Source of the DNA: Paenibacillus gorillae | GTDB lineage: Bacteria > Bacillota > Bacilli > Paenibacillales > Paenibacillaceae | DNA length: 64,000 nucleotides | Reading direction: 5' to 3' | Assembly (NCBI RefSeq): GCF_000513275.1 | Contig: NZ_CBVJ010000097.1 | Span: 1 to 64,000, forward strand | Shown: piece by piece, positions 16,873 through 25,426 of the stretch | Layout: every line of letters begins with the position of its first letter | Position numbering within the stretch: the first letter of the stretch is position 1 | The notes under the pieces: model-generated | The model's database searches: none | Seen by the model: the letters and a program-made list of their open reading frames with translations, nothing else | What the model was told of the DNA's origin: nothing | Program-made: the position numbers and the translations under genes

Positions 16873-18225
16873 CTACAGTTTATCCTGAGCGGACTGAAGC
16901 TGCTCGGCCAGCGCTTTGCCGGTTTTTGTACCGTTGAGCACTTCCTGCAAGCCTGTATTCATTGTTTCAATAATGCCGCCTGGCATTAGCATGTCATAGA
17001 TTGGTGTGAACGTTACTTTGCTAGTCAGACTAGCGAAATCCTGCGTAAGCTGCGGGAATTTGGTCATATCCACGCCATCAACAAGGCTTGGTCCTGCCAT
17101 TCCGTATTTCTCCATATAAACTTTGGAGAAATCGTAGCCTGCTGTTTTGAACAAGAAGTCCATAGCGGCATCGCGCTTTTCACCTGTCAGGTTTTTGTTG
17201 ATGGCTACATACCAGCCGGCTCCGCCGGAAATCGTGTTTGCCTCACCTTTTCCACCGTCAACCGGAGGAAGGATCGCTACTTTCGTCTCTTTCAGCACAT
17301 CTTCGGATGCATTATTAAGCAAGTAGCTGATTGCCCAGTGGCCATCGATCGTAGCCGCCGCTTTGCCTTGCGCATAATACTCTTCGGCTTGTGCATTGGA
17401 GATGACGTTGAAATCGGGATTGAAAATTTTCGCTGCTGTGCTCTTCTGCATCATATCCAGCGCATTGACGAACTCCGGATCCGTGAACTTCGCCTTGCCA
17501 TCACGGCTGATAATGGAGTTTGTCCAATCCGCACCTGTGAAACGGTCGCCCATCGTGGAGAGAATCGTCGATTCCGCCGGCCATTTATCCTTATTGCCAA
17601 GAGAGATCGCCGCAATGCCCTTTTCATTAAATTTGGCTGCTGCTTTATTAATGTCATCCCAATTGTCCGGGAAGCTGTCGTAGCCGATATCCTTCCACAG
17701 CTTTGCGTTGTAATAGACGATTGAAGTTATGGAAAGCTGGTTAGGCAGACCGTAGATTTGACCGTCCTGCGTAGCTGCATCAAACGCACCCTTGCGGAAC
17801 TTGTCTTTGAACTCGTACTTGTCCAGCTCATCGTTGATTGGCATCAGCAGATCATTGCTTGCGAAGTTGCCTACCCATGAGCCTTTCAGGAAAAAGATAT
17901 CCGGCATTTCGTTCACTGCCGCTTGTGCTTGGATTTTCGTCGAATAATCGGCTTGCGACATGACCGATTGCGTCAGCTTCACATTGGGATTATCCTTCTC
18001 CCATTTCTCTACGAGCGTCATGTAGCTGTCCATTTCAGCGCTTGTAGGACGCTCTTCTTCCAAATAGTAATGCGAGAACGTTAATTCCACCTTTTTGCCT
18101 GAACCGTTAGAGCCGCTCGACCCGTTCGTTTCTTTCGGGCCATTGTTACCGCTTCCACAAGCAGCAAGCATAATGGACAAAACCAATAATAATGAGATGA
18201 CGGTAAGCCGTTTGTTCGTCTTCAT
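16873..18225 (-). CDS. Sugar ABC transporter solute-binding lipoprotein
   Basis: A 450-aa extracellular solute-binding protein of family 1. A lipoprotein signal with lipobox MLAACG (Cys about residue 23) is followed by a Gly/Ser/Asn-rich linker and the binding fold, with family features such as KIQAQAAVNEMPDIFFLKGS and AATIDGHWAISYL. It captures oligosaccharides outside the cell for the two permeases downstream. The ATG at 18225 has GGGGGG 6 nt upstream; the longer reading to 18264 would put residues before a complete signal peptide. First gene of the operon; a possible cre operator lies 65 bp upstream. Confidence 0.92.
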   Translation of the reverse strand: MKTNKRLTVISLLLVLSIMLAACGSGNNGPKETNGSSGSNGSGKKVELTFSHYYLEEERPTSAEMDSYMTLVEKWEKDNPNVKLTQSVMSQADYSTKIQAQAAVNEMPDIFFLKGSWVGNFASNDLLMPINDELDKYEFKDKFRKGAFDAATQDGQIYGLPNQLSITSIVYYNAKLWKDIGYDSFPDNWDDINKAAAKFNEKGIAAISLGNKDKWPAESTILSTMGDRFTGADWTNSIISRDGKAKFTDPEFVNALDMMQKSTAAKIFNPDFNVISNAQAEEYYAQGKAAATIDGHWAISYLLNNASEDVLKETKVAILPPVDGGKGEANTISGGAGWYVAINKNLTGEKRDAAMDFLFKTAGYDFSKVYMEKYGMAGPSLVDGVDMTKFPQLTQDFASLTSKVTFTPIYDMLMPGGIIETMNTGLQEVLNGTKTGKALAEQLQSAQDKL

Positions 18226-18289
18226 GTTGTCCCCCCAAAAATGTATTTGCCTTTCTGAAATCAATATTACACGCTGAGCACCCTCTTTT

Positions 18290-18303
18290 TGAATCCGCTT
18301 TCA
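18290..18303. promoter_or_regulatory. candidate cre site (CcpA) of the mannoside operon
   Basis: On the minus strand the 14-mer TGAAAGCGGATTCA matches the catabolite-responsive consensus TGWAANCGNTNWCA at 13 of 14 positions. It lies 65 bp before the binding-protein start in the divergent promoter region, as expected for a sugar-use operon repressed by preferred carbon sources. Confidence 0.5.
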
Positions 18304-18439
18304 TTACCTCGTTATCCCTTTAATTTGTCCTTTTTGGACGATTTGACGGTTATCTGACGAACCGGGATTTGATTTTTATCCTTATAATTTGCTTTTTATC
18401 TGAAAAAAATGTCCTCTTTGCCGATTTCGCGGAACCTAT

Positions 18440-18468
18440 TTGACACGCACATCTCGCAATGACAGAAT
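18440..18468 (+). promoter_or_regulatory. promoter of yesM/yesN-type genes
   Basis: TTGACA at 18440-18445 and CAGAAT at 18463-18468 are separated by 17 bp and lie about 33 bp before the kinase start codon. Confidence 0.5.
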
Positions 18469-18500
18469 GATTGCATAACATCAAGGGAGGTCGCGAGCCT

Positions 18501-20282
18501 GTGAGCATGCGCAAAAAGATTATGCTGTTTTTTATCTTTCTTGTCGCCATCCCGATTATTACGATCTATTCCGTGGCCATCAGCATCTTCTATGACAATA
18601 CAAAAACCGATCTGCAACTGCGTTTCTCCAACAACATTCATGGGGTCGGGAAAAACGTCGAGCGTTTTTTTACAGATGCGCTTGATCTGACGACCTATCC
18701 TCTTATGGAAACAAATTTGAAAGCGTTTTTAAGCATGCCGGAGGAGAGCGACAACCATTTTCAGCTCATCAGCAATGCCAACAACATTCTGATGTCTATG
18801 CCTTACGGCTTTTCCAACGGCATACGAGGGGTATCGCTGCTATCCCGTAACCAGATTCCGATTAATGCCGGCATTAATCTTAATTTGACCAAGGATGAAA
18901 TCGAAGCTGCCCAAGCGTTAAAATCGAGACCTTATTGGGAATATCATGACGTCTCCGGGCTGGAGGATGCACAGCAAGACGCTTTTAACCATATTTTCGT
19001 CACCCGGCTGTTAAAAAATCCGAGCAATTTATCTGAAGAAATCGGCTATATCAAAATCGCGATGAGCAGACAGCTGCTGGTGGAGACGATATTGTCGGAT
19101 CAGATTGATCATGATATCGCCTACTTCATTGTTGATGAACAGAATAAAGCGCTCGTCGATACGAATGGAAACGCAGGCTATTCCAATCTGGGTCCAGAAA
19201 CCTCCTATGACAATCTGCTGCAGCTGTCGGACAGGGAGGCCATCTCCACTCAGATCAGCGGACACTACTATATTTCGGCCTATAAAATAGAACGAACACC
19301 GTTTATTCTGTACAGTGTCGTGAAGCCGAATATTCTCACAATCATTAAGGAAACCCTTATTAAAGGCCTGTCCTTAACGGCGCTGCTGGTGTTTATATTT
19401 GCGCTTCTATTATCCGTCACGTTCTCCCAGATCATCACGGCCCCGCTCGTCAAGCTGGGCAAGCGGATGAAGTCGATTACGAACGAGGATTTTTCCGTAC
19501 GGATCGATGTGAAGCGCAATGATGAAATATCTGTGCTGGCCAACAATTTCAATCGGATGGCGGAGCGGCTCGATTTTCTATATAAAGAGGTATATATGAG
19601 CCGTCTGAATTTGCAGCAAGCACAGCTTCATGCTCTGCAGGCGCAGATTAATCCCCATTTTCTATATAACACGCTGGATACGATTTATTGGATGTCCGAG
19701 ATGGGTGACACCCGGAACGTGAGCCTGATGGTTTCCAATATGTCGAAAATGATGCGGCTGACGCTTTCACCCAACAACCGCGATATGGTGCAGCTGTCTG
19801 AAGAGCTGGAGCATCTCAGCAGCTATATCAATATTCAGCGCATTCGCTATGGCGATCAGTTCTTGTTTGAGATCAATTGCCCGGAAGATTTGATGTCCTG
19901 CTATGTGCTTCGCCTGCTGCTTCAGCCGCTTGTTGAGAATGCGCTGGTGCACGGCTTGAAGGACAGCACGAGCGGAATGGTGAAGGTGAAGATTTACCCG
20001 GTCGAGGATACGCTTATTTATGAGGTTATGAATGACGGAACGCCTGCGGACGTCGCCGAGATTAAGCGGCTGCTGGATGAGGATGGCGGCGGCATTCGCG
20101 GCTTCGCACTGCGGAATATTAGAGAACGTATTGCGCTGAAGAACGGTCATGGCTTTCATCTGGATTGCTATGTGCGCGACGGAATTACCGTCTTCCAAAT
20201 TACACAGAAGCTAAGGAAGGATACAGATGGCTTGGAGGAGGGACTGCCGGTGCCGGATGGTGCCGGAGGCAAAGATGAATAA
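18501..20282 (+). CDS. Sensor histidine kinase, YesM/LytS-type
   Basis: A 593-aa membrane sensor kinase. One membrane helix near the N-terminus (KIMLFFIFLVAIPIITIYSV) and a second at about residue 290 bracket a 250-aa extracellular sensing domain of dCache type. A HAMP linker (ITAPLVKLGKRMKSITNEDF) follows, then the His_kinase domain with phospho-acceptor His in QINPHFLYNTLD and a C-terminal ATPase domain (LLQPLVENALVHGL; DEDGGGIRGFALRNIRERI). Start GTG at 18501 is taken because GGGAGG lies 10 nt upstream; ATG at 18507 is possible. It should sense extracellular sugar or the loaded binding protein and phosphorylate the regulator 15 bp downstream, controlling the divergent transporter operon. 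Confidence 0.9.
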   Translation: MSMRKKIMLFFIFLVAIPIITIYSVAISIFYDNTKTDLQLRFSNNIHGVGKNVERFFTDALDLTTYPLMETNLKAFLSMPEESDNHFQLISNANNILMSMPYGFSNGIRGVSLLSRNQIPINAGINLNLTKDEIEAAQALKSRPYWEYHDVSGLEDAQQDAFNHIFVTRLLKNPSNLSEEIGYIKIAMSRQLLVETILSDQIDHDIAYFIVDEQNKALVDTNGNAGYSNLGPETSYDNLLQLSDREAISTQISGHYYISAYKIERTPFILYSVVKPNILTIIKETLIKGLSLTALLVFIFALLLSVTFSQIITAPLVKLGKRMKSITNEDFSVRIDVKRNDEISVLANNFNRMAERLDFLYKEVYMSRLNLQQAQLHALQAQINPHFLYNTLDTIYWMSEMGDTRNVSLMVSNMSKMMRLTLSPNNRDMVQLSEELEHLSSYINIQRIRYGDQFLFEINCPEDLMSCYVLRLLLQPLVENALVHGLKDSTSGMVKVKIYPVEDTLIYEVMNDGTPADVAEIKRLLDEDGGGIRGFALRNIRERIALKNGHGFHLDCYVRDGITVFQITQKLRKDTDGLEEGLPVPDGAGGKDE

Positions 20283-20297
20283 GGGGGCGGGGACATC

Positions 20298-21827
20298 ATG
20301 ATCAAAATCTTGCTGGTTGACGACGAAGCCTTTATCCGTCAAGGAATCCGCCATACGATTCCGTGGGAAGAGCATGGCATGGAAATCGTTGGAGAAGCGG
20401 CTAACGGAGAGGATGGCTTGAAGCTGGCCATCCAATTGGCTCCAGACATCGTATTTACAGATATTCAAATGCCGGTTATGAACGGAATCGAGCTGGCCCG
20501 TAAATTAAATGAATATTTGCCGCGCACCAAGGTCATCATCCTGTCTGCCTATGGCAACACAGAAAACTTTACTAGTGCTATTGAGGTCAAGGTGAGCTCC
20601 TTCGTACTCAAAAATGCCGATTCGGGTAAAATATTGGAGTCCGCGCTGCGGGTAAAGGAGAGCATCCTGGCGGAGTATGAGGCGCAGGGGCAAAATGCGC
20701 TCATTCAAACCATCTACAATGAAAACCAGCAGCTGATCAAATCCGACTTGTTCGCGAAATTTTTGAAGGGCGAGGTTCCGCTGGACAAGTTTCGGAAGAG
20801 AGCCGAGAAGCTCGACATTCCGCTGCCAGGTCCCTCCTACTCGCTGCTGGTTGCCAGCTGCCAGACGAACGACAACTGGATCGTTCACAACCTATTTATA
20901 CGGGCATTTGAGGAATTCCAGCCGTTTGTATTTTTTATCGACCGAACGAGGCTTGTCGCTGTCTTGAATGCCGGGCCTGAGGGACTGCAGGGCGATCGAA
21001 TGGACAAGGCGTTTCCGGGGCTTAAACCGCATATTTTCGGCAACAGTCTGGTTGTGATGAACCGGATCGATGCGCTTGATAGCTTCGTCGATTGCTATGC
21101 GATGCTGGACAAAGCGCTGGACGGCTGCTTCTGGCATTCGGAGAGGGAATATACGAAAGTGTCACTACATGACACTTTCACCAGCAGCGAGCCTGGGCAA
21201 GCGCAGTTTTGCGAGAGCAAGGTCATCTCCGCCGTTTTGTCCAAAAACCCTGCTCAAATGGAGCAGGCGCTTCTGAACTATTTTACATTCATGCAGGAGA
21301 ATTCGGTCTCGCGTTCGCGTTTCCTTGAGTCGGTCAATCGTATCGCCGTCCTAATGGAGGCGGTTATGGACCGGCAGTCGGAGTCTCATAAGACGATCGA
21401 TATTATTGCGGAGACCGAGACACCTGAAGAAATTATCGAGCTGGTGCTAAGCTTGGCCAAACCTGTGAAGGAAGGCGAGTCCAAAAATGTGCATTTTGCT
21501 GCCGCGCTGGATTATATCAACCGGAATTATAACGAGGATCTCAAGCTCGCTGATGTCGCCAAAGCCGCCTACCTGTCAACCGGCTATTTGAGCCGGATTT
21601 TCAAACACGAAACCGGTTATTCCTTTAAAGAATGGCTAAACCGGATTCGTATCGACAAGGCGAAGGAGCTCATCCTGAACAGCGATCTCAAATACTATGA
21701 GATCGCAGAGCTCGTAGGCTACAAGGATTACAAATATTTCTCCGCCTACTTCAGCAAACTATGCGGCATCAGCGCCAAGGAGTATAAGATGCAGAAGCTC
21801 ACTCAGCTTCATAAGTCGGGAGACTGA
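20298..21827 (+). CDS. Response regulator with AraC-type DNA-binding domain (YesN-type)
   Basis: A 509-aa regulator. Residues 1-120 are a receiver domain: acidic pocket in ILLVDDEAF, phospho-acceptor Asp in IVFTDIQMPVMNG, and the Lys in FVLKNADSGK. A long linker (about 130-400) is typical for YesN proteins. The last 100 residues contain two helix-turn-helix motifs of the AraC family (LKLADVAKAAYLSTGYLSR; YYEIAELVGYKDYKYFSAYF). It follows the kinase by 15 bp with GGGGGCGGGG upstream of ATG. Expected role: phosphorylation-dependent activator of the divergent mannoside operon. Confidence 0.92.
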   Translation: MIKILLVDDEAFIRQGIRHTIPWEEHGMEIVGEAANGEDGLKLAIQLAPDIVFTDIQMPVMNGIELARKLNEYLPRTKVIILSAYGNTENFTSAIEVKVSSFVLKNADSGKILESALRVKESILAEYEAQGQNALIQTIYNENQQLIKSDLFAKFLKGEVPLDKFRKRAEKLDIPLPGPSYSLLVASCQTNDNWIVHNLFIRAFEEFQPFVFFIDRTRLVAVLNAGPEGLQGDRMDKAFPGLKPHIFGNSLVVMNRIDALDSFVDCYAMLDKALDGCFWHSEREYTKVSLHDTFTSSEPGQAQFCESKVISAVLSKNPAQMEQALLNYFTFMQENSVSRSRFLESVNRIAVLMEAVMDRQSESHKTIDIIAETETPEEIIELVLSLAKPVKEGESKNVHFAAALDYINRNYNEDLKLADVAKAAYLSTGYLSRIFKHETGYSFKEWLNRIRIDKAKELILNSDLKYYEIAELVGYKDYKYFSAYFSKLCGISAKEYKMQKLTQLHKSGD

Positions 21828-21850
21828 ACGGGCAGGATTGGTGCGGACGT

Positions 21851-22327
21851 TTAATTAAAGGACATCCACACCGTATCACCCACTGGCTCGAAATTCATCT
21901 TGAACCAGAAGTTGCGTGATTTATCGAGCGAGTAAACGTACATTTTCTTGTTCGGGTACTTCGCCTTCAGCCAATTGATGAAGAAAGCGGCATAGCCCTT
22001 GCCCTCATGGTCCTTAAGCACGTCCAGTGCTTCAATAAAAATGAAATTTCTTTCGTTCTTGATATCGATATAGAAATCTCTTTCGAGATACTTCTCATCG
22101 ATATGGAAATAATCCCGTTCTGCCTTGTGGATTAGGGCCTTCTCATTTGCGTATTCCCATATGACAGCATAGCCGACCATCTCTTCCTCGGCTTCGATGA
22201 TGTAGATTTCTTCCGGCAATTCTGCCTGCGCCTTCTGGCTCAGCTCCCCGGCATGATAGCCGGAATCCAGCTCCCCCAGCTGAGCTTGCATTTCTTCATT
22301 AAACGGTTTGGCAATAATTGTAGTCAT
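21851..22327 (-). CDS. GNAT family acetyltransferase
   Basis: A 158-aa acyltransferase-like protein. It has the GNAT layout: YIIEAEEEMVGYAVIWEY (strand pair before the active site), NFIFIEALDVLKDHEGKGYAAFFINWL (acetyl-CoA motif, here HEGKGYA), and the C-terminal NFWFKMNFEPVGDTVWM. Substrate unknown. It is convergent with the response-regulator gene (23 bp between stops). GGAGAAC lies 5 nt before ATG. Its leader may be regulated by alternative hairpins at 22345-22392. Confidence 0.82.
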   Translation of the reverse strand: MTTIIAKPFNEEMQAQLGELDSGYHAGELSQKAQAELPEEIYIIEAEEEMVGYAVIWEYANEKALIHKAERDYFHIDEKYLERDFYIDIKNERNFIFIEALDVLKDHEGKGYAAFFINWLKAKYPNKKMYVYSLDKSRNFWFKMNFEPVGDTVWMSFN

Positions 22328-22344
22328 GTTGTTCTCCTTCTTCG

Positions 22345-22392
22345 AGCGGTCTATGAAGTGAAAATAGACCGCCTTCTGACAGAAGACGATCT
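22345..22392 (-). promoter_or_regulatory. leader with two mutually exclusive hairpins
   Basis: In the transcript of the GNAT gene, a first hairpin at 22366-22392 (12-bp stem with G-U pairs, 3-nt loop, followed by TATTTTC) shares the sequence GCGGTCTA with a second hairpin at 22345-22372, whose stem GCGGTCTA/TAGACCGC ends just before the ribosome binding site. Only one can form at a time. Confidence 0.45.
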
Positions 22393-22413
22393 ACTCTGTA
22401 TAACGCTGGAATC

Positions 22414-22419
22414 ATTATA
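22414..22419 (-). promoter_or_regulatory. -10 box of GNAT gene
   Basis: The minus strand reads TATAAT about 90 bp before the start codon, which would place the alternative hairpins inside a leader of about 80 nt. Confidence 0.4.
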
Positions 22420-22609
22420 GCACGTAACCGGATGCCGTTCACCTATTCAAGCGCCAATGTACTCCTGTGGGAGCCGCGACCTAACTGTAACGCAGCCATT
22501 ACTTCTCTCGTTCATGTAACGCTACACCGCCGCTGCACGCTATCGCTTGCGACAACAGTACAGTACGCAGCGGCCAACCCATTCACTGTCAGTAAAACCT
22601 CACACAGAC

Positions 22610-23009
22610 GCGCGGCATAAACTCGCTCCGACCAAGTTCAACTAACTATGATCCCAACTAACTTCAAGCTCTCTTTCACTTATCGCACGGCATAAACCCG
22701 CCCTGCCCAAGTTCAACTAACTATGATCCCAACATACTTCAAGCTCTCTTTCATTTATCGCACGGCATAAACCCGCCCTGCCCAAGTTCAACTTACTATG
22801 ATCCCAACTAACTTCAAGCTCTCTTTCACTCTATCGCACGGCATAAACCCGCCCTGACCAAGTTCAACTAACTATGATCCCAACTAACTTCAAGCTCTCT
22901 TTCACTTTATCGCACGGTATAAACCCGCCCTGACCAAGTTCAACTAACTATGATCCCAACTAACTTCAAGCTCTCTTTCACTTATCGCACGGCATAAACC
23001 CGCTCTGAT
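22610..23009. repeat. 75-bp tandem repeat, five copies
   Basis: Units start at 22634, 22709, 22784, 22860 and 22936 (AAGTTCAAC as marker), 75 or 76 bp long and nearly identical, preceded by a partial copy. Each unit carries CAACTAACT twice and ends CGCACGGCATAAACCCGC. No variable spacer exists, so it is not CRISPR, and no frame stays open with a good start. Confidence 0.9.
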
Positions 23010-23190
23010 CCCACTGCTGAGGAGTGTACACTCGAATATTATTAGGTTAGCTGGAGAATAGTGAATACGCCTAAGATTAGGTTACTTTGAACTAGCTGTT
23101 CGTGGATCTACTACGGCACATTTGCACACTTTAACAATCATTCAGCATCCCTGCCATTTCCCTAGCCATCCACTCCCGTTTCCAAGCTCG

Positions 23191-23404
23191 AGCGAACCTG
23201 ATTCGCTATTTTGCGAACTTGATTTCGCTGTTTCTAGTGAATTCAGCCTGGTTCGTGCACTCTCTCCGCTGGAACGAACCTAGCTTCGCTATTCGTGAAC
23301 CTAGGTTCACGAATAGCGAAATTAAGTTCGCTGTAGGCCGGACTATCTCCTTCTGATTCCCGTGCAGCGAAATTGGCTTCGTTGTTTAGCGAATCTGGTT
23401 CGCT
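23191..23404. repeat. foldback element, copy B (214-bp variant)
   Basis: Outer hairpin-pair arms at both ends and a 56-bp palindrome at 23275-23330 with a left arm ending TTCGCTATTCGTGAACC and a TA loop. The right arm repeats the core inverted. This copy and copy C share long near-identical flanks, so one arose by duplication of the other. Confidence 0.8.
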
Positions 23405-23414
23405 GCAGGGTTAA

Positions 23415-23599
23415 TTTTCGCCCTTCACACCTACGCAGCGAACCTATTTTCGCTATTTTGCGAAAACGGTTCGCTAATTTTTTGAGCTGCACCTTCACGC
23501 TTCATCCAAACTCCGCACAGCGAACTTATTTTCTCTATTTGCGAAAACGGTTCGTTAATTTCCTAGGCATACCCGTTGTTCACCAGTCCAACTCCTCGC
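23415..23599. repeat. extra end units of the foldback family
   Basis: Two further GCGAA...TTCGC pairs (about 23448-23482 and 23518-23555), each ending GCGAAAACGGTTCG. They lack the central palindrome and look like solo arms. Confidence 0.6.
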
Positions 23600-23813
23600 A
23601 GCGAACCTGATTCGCTTTTCTGCGAACTTCACTTCGCTGTTTCTAGTGATTTCAGCTTGTTTCATGCACTCTCTCGGCTGGAACGAACCTAGCTTCGCTA
23701 CTCATGAACTTAGGTTCACGAATAGCGAAATTAAGTTCGCTGTAGGCCGGACTATCTCCTTCTGCTCCCCGCGCAGCGAAGTTAGCTTCGTTATTTAGCG
23801 AACCTGGTTCGCT
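23600..23813. repeat. foldback element, copy C (214-bp variant)
   Basis: Same structure as copy B, offset by 409 bp. The central palindrome is at 23684-23739. The shared block extends through the solo arm at about 23843-23896, so roughly 290 bp are duplicated. Confidence 0.8.
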
Positions 23814-23929
23814 GCAAGTCCGATTTGTTCTGTTCACGCTCGTGCAGCGAACTTGTTACTTGTTTTCGCTATTAGCGAAAACGGTTCACTAATAGCCTAG
23901 GCGCGCCTTCGGAACCCCGCGCCCCGGAG

Positions 23930-24175
23930 CAAAAGCCGAAGCAGCCGCTACAATAGCCCCTGCTCAGAGCAAAAGCAGCTTGTGGCACCCGCCTACAATA
24001 TTCCCTGCTCAGAGCAAAAAGCAGCTTGCGGCAACCGCCTACTATAGCCCCTGCTCAGAGCAAAAGCAGCTTGCAGCAACCGCCTACAATAGCCCCTGCC
24101 CAGGGCAAAAGCAGCTTGCGGCAACCGCCTACAATAGCCGCTACGCAGAGTCAAAAAGCCGCTTGCGGCCCTGCC
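23930..24175. repeat. 45-bp tandem repeat, about five copies
   Basis: Units start at 23930 (40 bp), 23970, 24015, 24061, 24106 and a decayed one at 24151. The marker is CAAAAGCAGCTTG...CCGCCTACAATAG. Because 45 is a multiple of three, one frame encodes a 15-residue periodic peptide, but it has no ribosome binding site and runs antisense into the aminotransferase gene. Confidence 0.85.
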
Positions 24176-24192
24176 CGCCGCAGCCTCTAAAA

Positions 24193-24226
24193 CGAAAAAA
24201 GCCGCGGGGACATAATCCCCGCGGCT
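24193..24226 (-). terminator. strong intrinsic terminator of ddl/aminotransferase operon
   Basis: GCCGCGGGGA and TCCCCGCGGC make a perfect 10-bp stem with a 5-nt loop; the minus strand continues TTTTTTCG. It lies 13 bp past the aminotransferase stop. Confidence 0.9.
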
Positions 24227-24238
24227 CCTTCGCGCCGG

Positions 24239-25420
24239 CTATACGCCGACGCGGTTCAACGTGCGCAGCCAGTTGTCCATGCGCTCAAGCGCGCCGAGCA
24301 GGTTGGCTTCCGAAGCGGCGTACGAGCAGCGGATGAAGCCTTCGCCGCCCGGGCCAAACACGTCGCCCGGCACCGCCGCGACGCGGCCCTCTTGCAGCAG
24401 ACGCTCGGCGAACGCCTGCGAGCTTAGCCCCGTCGACGCAATCGACGGGAATACGTAAAAGGCTCCCTCCGGCTCATGACAGGACAAGCCGAGATCCCGC
24501 AGTCCCTGCACGAACATTTTGCGCCGGTTGTTGTAGGACATGATCATCTCGTCCTTATCGCCCAGCCCATGCCGGAGCGATTCAATTGCCGCAATCTGCG
24601 CAAGCGTTGGCGCGCTCAGCAGCGTGTATTGATGGACGCGGCACATCGCGCCGATCAGATCAGAATGACCACAAGCATAACCCATACGCCAGCCGGTCAT
24701 TGCGAACGCCTTCGAGAAACCGCTGATGACGATCGTTCTGTCCTTCATCCCCGGTAAGGAGGCGAAGCTGACATGCGTCCGCCCGTAGGTCAGTTCCGCA
24801 TAAATCTCATCGGACAATACGATCAGGTCATGCTCCTCCACCAGCTTGGCGATCGGCAGCCAATCTTCATAGGTCATAACAGCCCCGGTTGGATTGTTCG
24901 GGTAGCTGACCAGCAGCAGCTTCGAGCGCGGTGTCAACTGCTTACGCAATGCCTCTGCTGTCAGCTTAAAGCCATCCGAAGCAAATGTCTCTACTTCCAC
25001 CGCTACGCCGCCGTTCAGCTTCGTAATCGGTGAATACGCGATATAGTTTGGAACGGGAACGAGCAGCTCATCGCCAGGAGAGAGAAGCACCCGCAGCGCA
25101 AGATCGATCGCTTCGCTTCCACCCACAGTAACGAGTACCTCGCTGGCAGGGTCATATCGGGTACCGAAACCACGGTCCAAGTATGCCGAGATTTCTTCCC
25201 GCAGCTCCAGCATCCCCGCATTTTCGGTATACTTCGTATAACCCCGGTCGAGTGCACGCGCAGCCGCATCCCGAGCCACTTTTGGCGTCGTGAAATCAGG
25301 CTCGCCTACTCCCAGCGAAATAATGTCGCGGCCCGCTTCCGCCGCATTGAAAAACTTTCGAATGCCGGATGGCGGAATCTCCCTCACAACCGACGACAAG
25401 TACTCGCTTACCGTTCTCAT
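24239..25420 (-). CDS. PLP-dependent aminotransferase, class I/II (aspartate aminotransferase-like)
   Basis: A 393-aa fold-type I aminotransferase. Family features: SLGVGEPDFTTP near the start, YPNNPTGAV, the Asp/Tyr pair in LSDEIYAEL, the PLP-binding Lys in SGFSKAFAMTGWRMGY and the carboxylate-binding Arg in FIRCSYA. It groups by motif with YugH/PatA-type enzymes (aromatic or aspartate donors, or acetyl-diaminopimelate in some relatives); the substrate is not decided. It starts 7 bp after the ddl stop, so it belongs to an operon with D-Ala-D-Ala ligase, which hints at a role in amino-acid supply for the cell wall. Confidence 0.9.
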   Translation of the reverse strand: MRTVSEYLSSVVREIPPSGIRKFFNAAEAGRDIISLGVGEPDFTTPKVARDAAARALDRGYTKYTENAGMLELREEISAYLDRGFGTRYDPASEVLVTVGGSEAIDLALRVLLSPGDELLVPVPNYIAYSPITKLNGGVAVEVETFASDGFKLTAEALRKQLTPRSKLLLVSYPNNPTGAVMTYEDWLPIAKLVEEHDLIVLSDEIYAELTYGRTHVSFASLPGMKDRTIVISGFSKAFAMTGWRMGYACGHSDLIGAMCRVHQYTLLSAPTLAQIAAIESLRHGLGDKDEMIMSYNNRRKMFVQGLRDLGLSCHEPEGAFYVFPSIASTGLSSQAFAERLLQEGRVAAVPGDVFGPGGEGFIRCSYAASEANLLGALERMDNWLRTLNRVGV

Positions 25421-25426
25421 ATCACT

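Noticed and set aside
23652-23837. 61-aa ORF in the repeat island
   Set aside because: Pure foldback sequence (residues like EARFVP, EPKFMS), no start signals.
22610-24175. CRISPR array
   Set aside because: Repeats are contiguous tandem units of 75 and 45 bp without unique spacers, and no cas genes are nearby.
23980-24336. 118-aa repeat protein
   Set aside because: Arises from the 45-bp repeat, lacks a ribosome site and overlaps the aminotransferase gene antisense.
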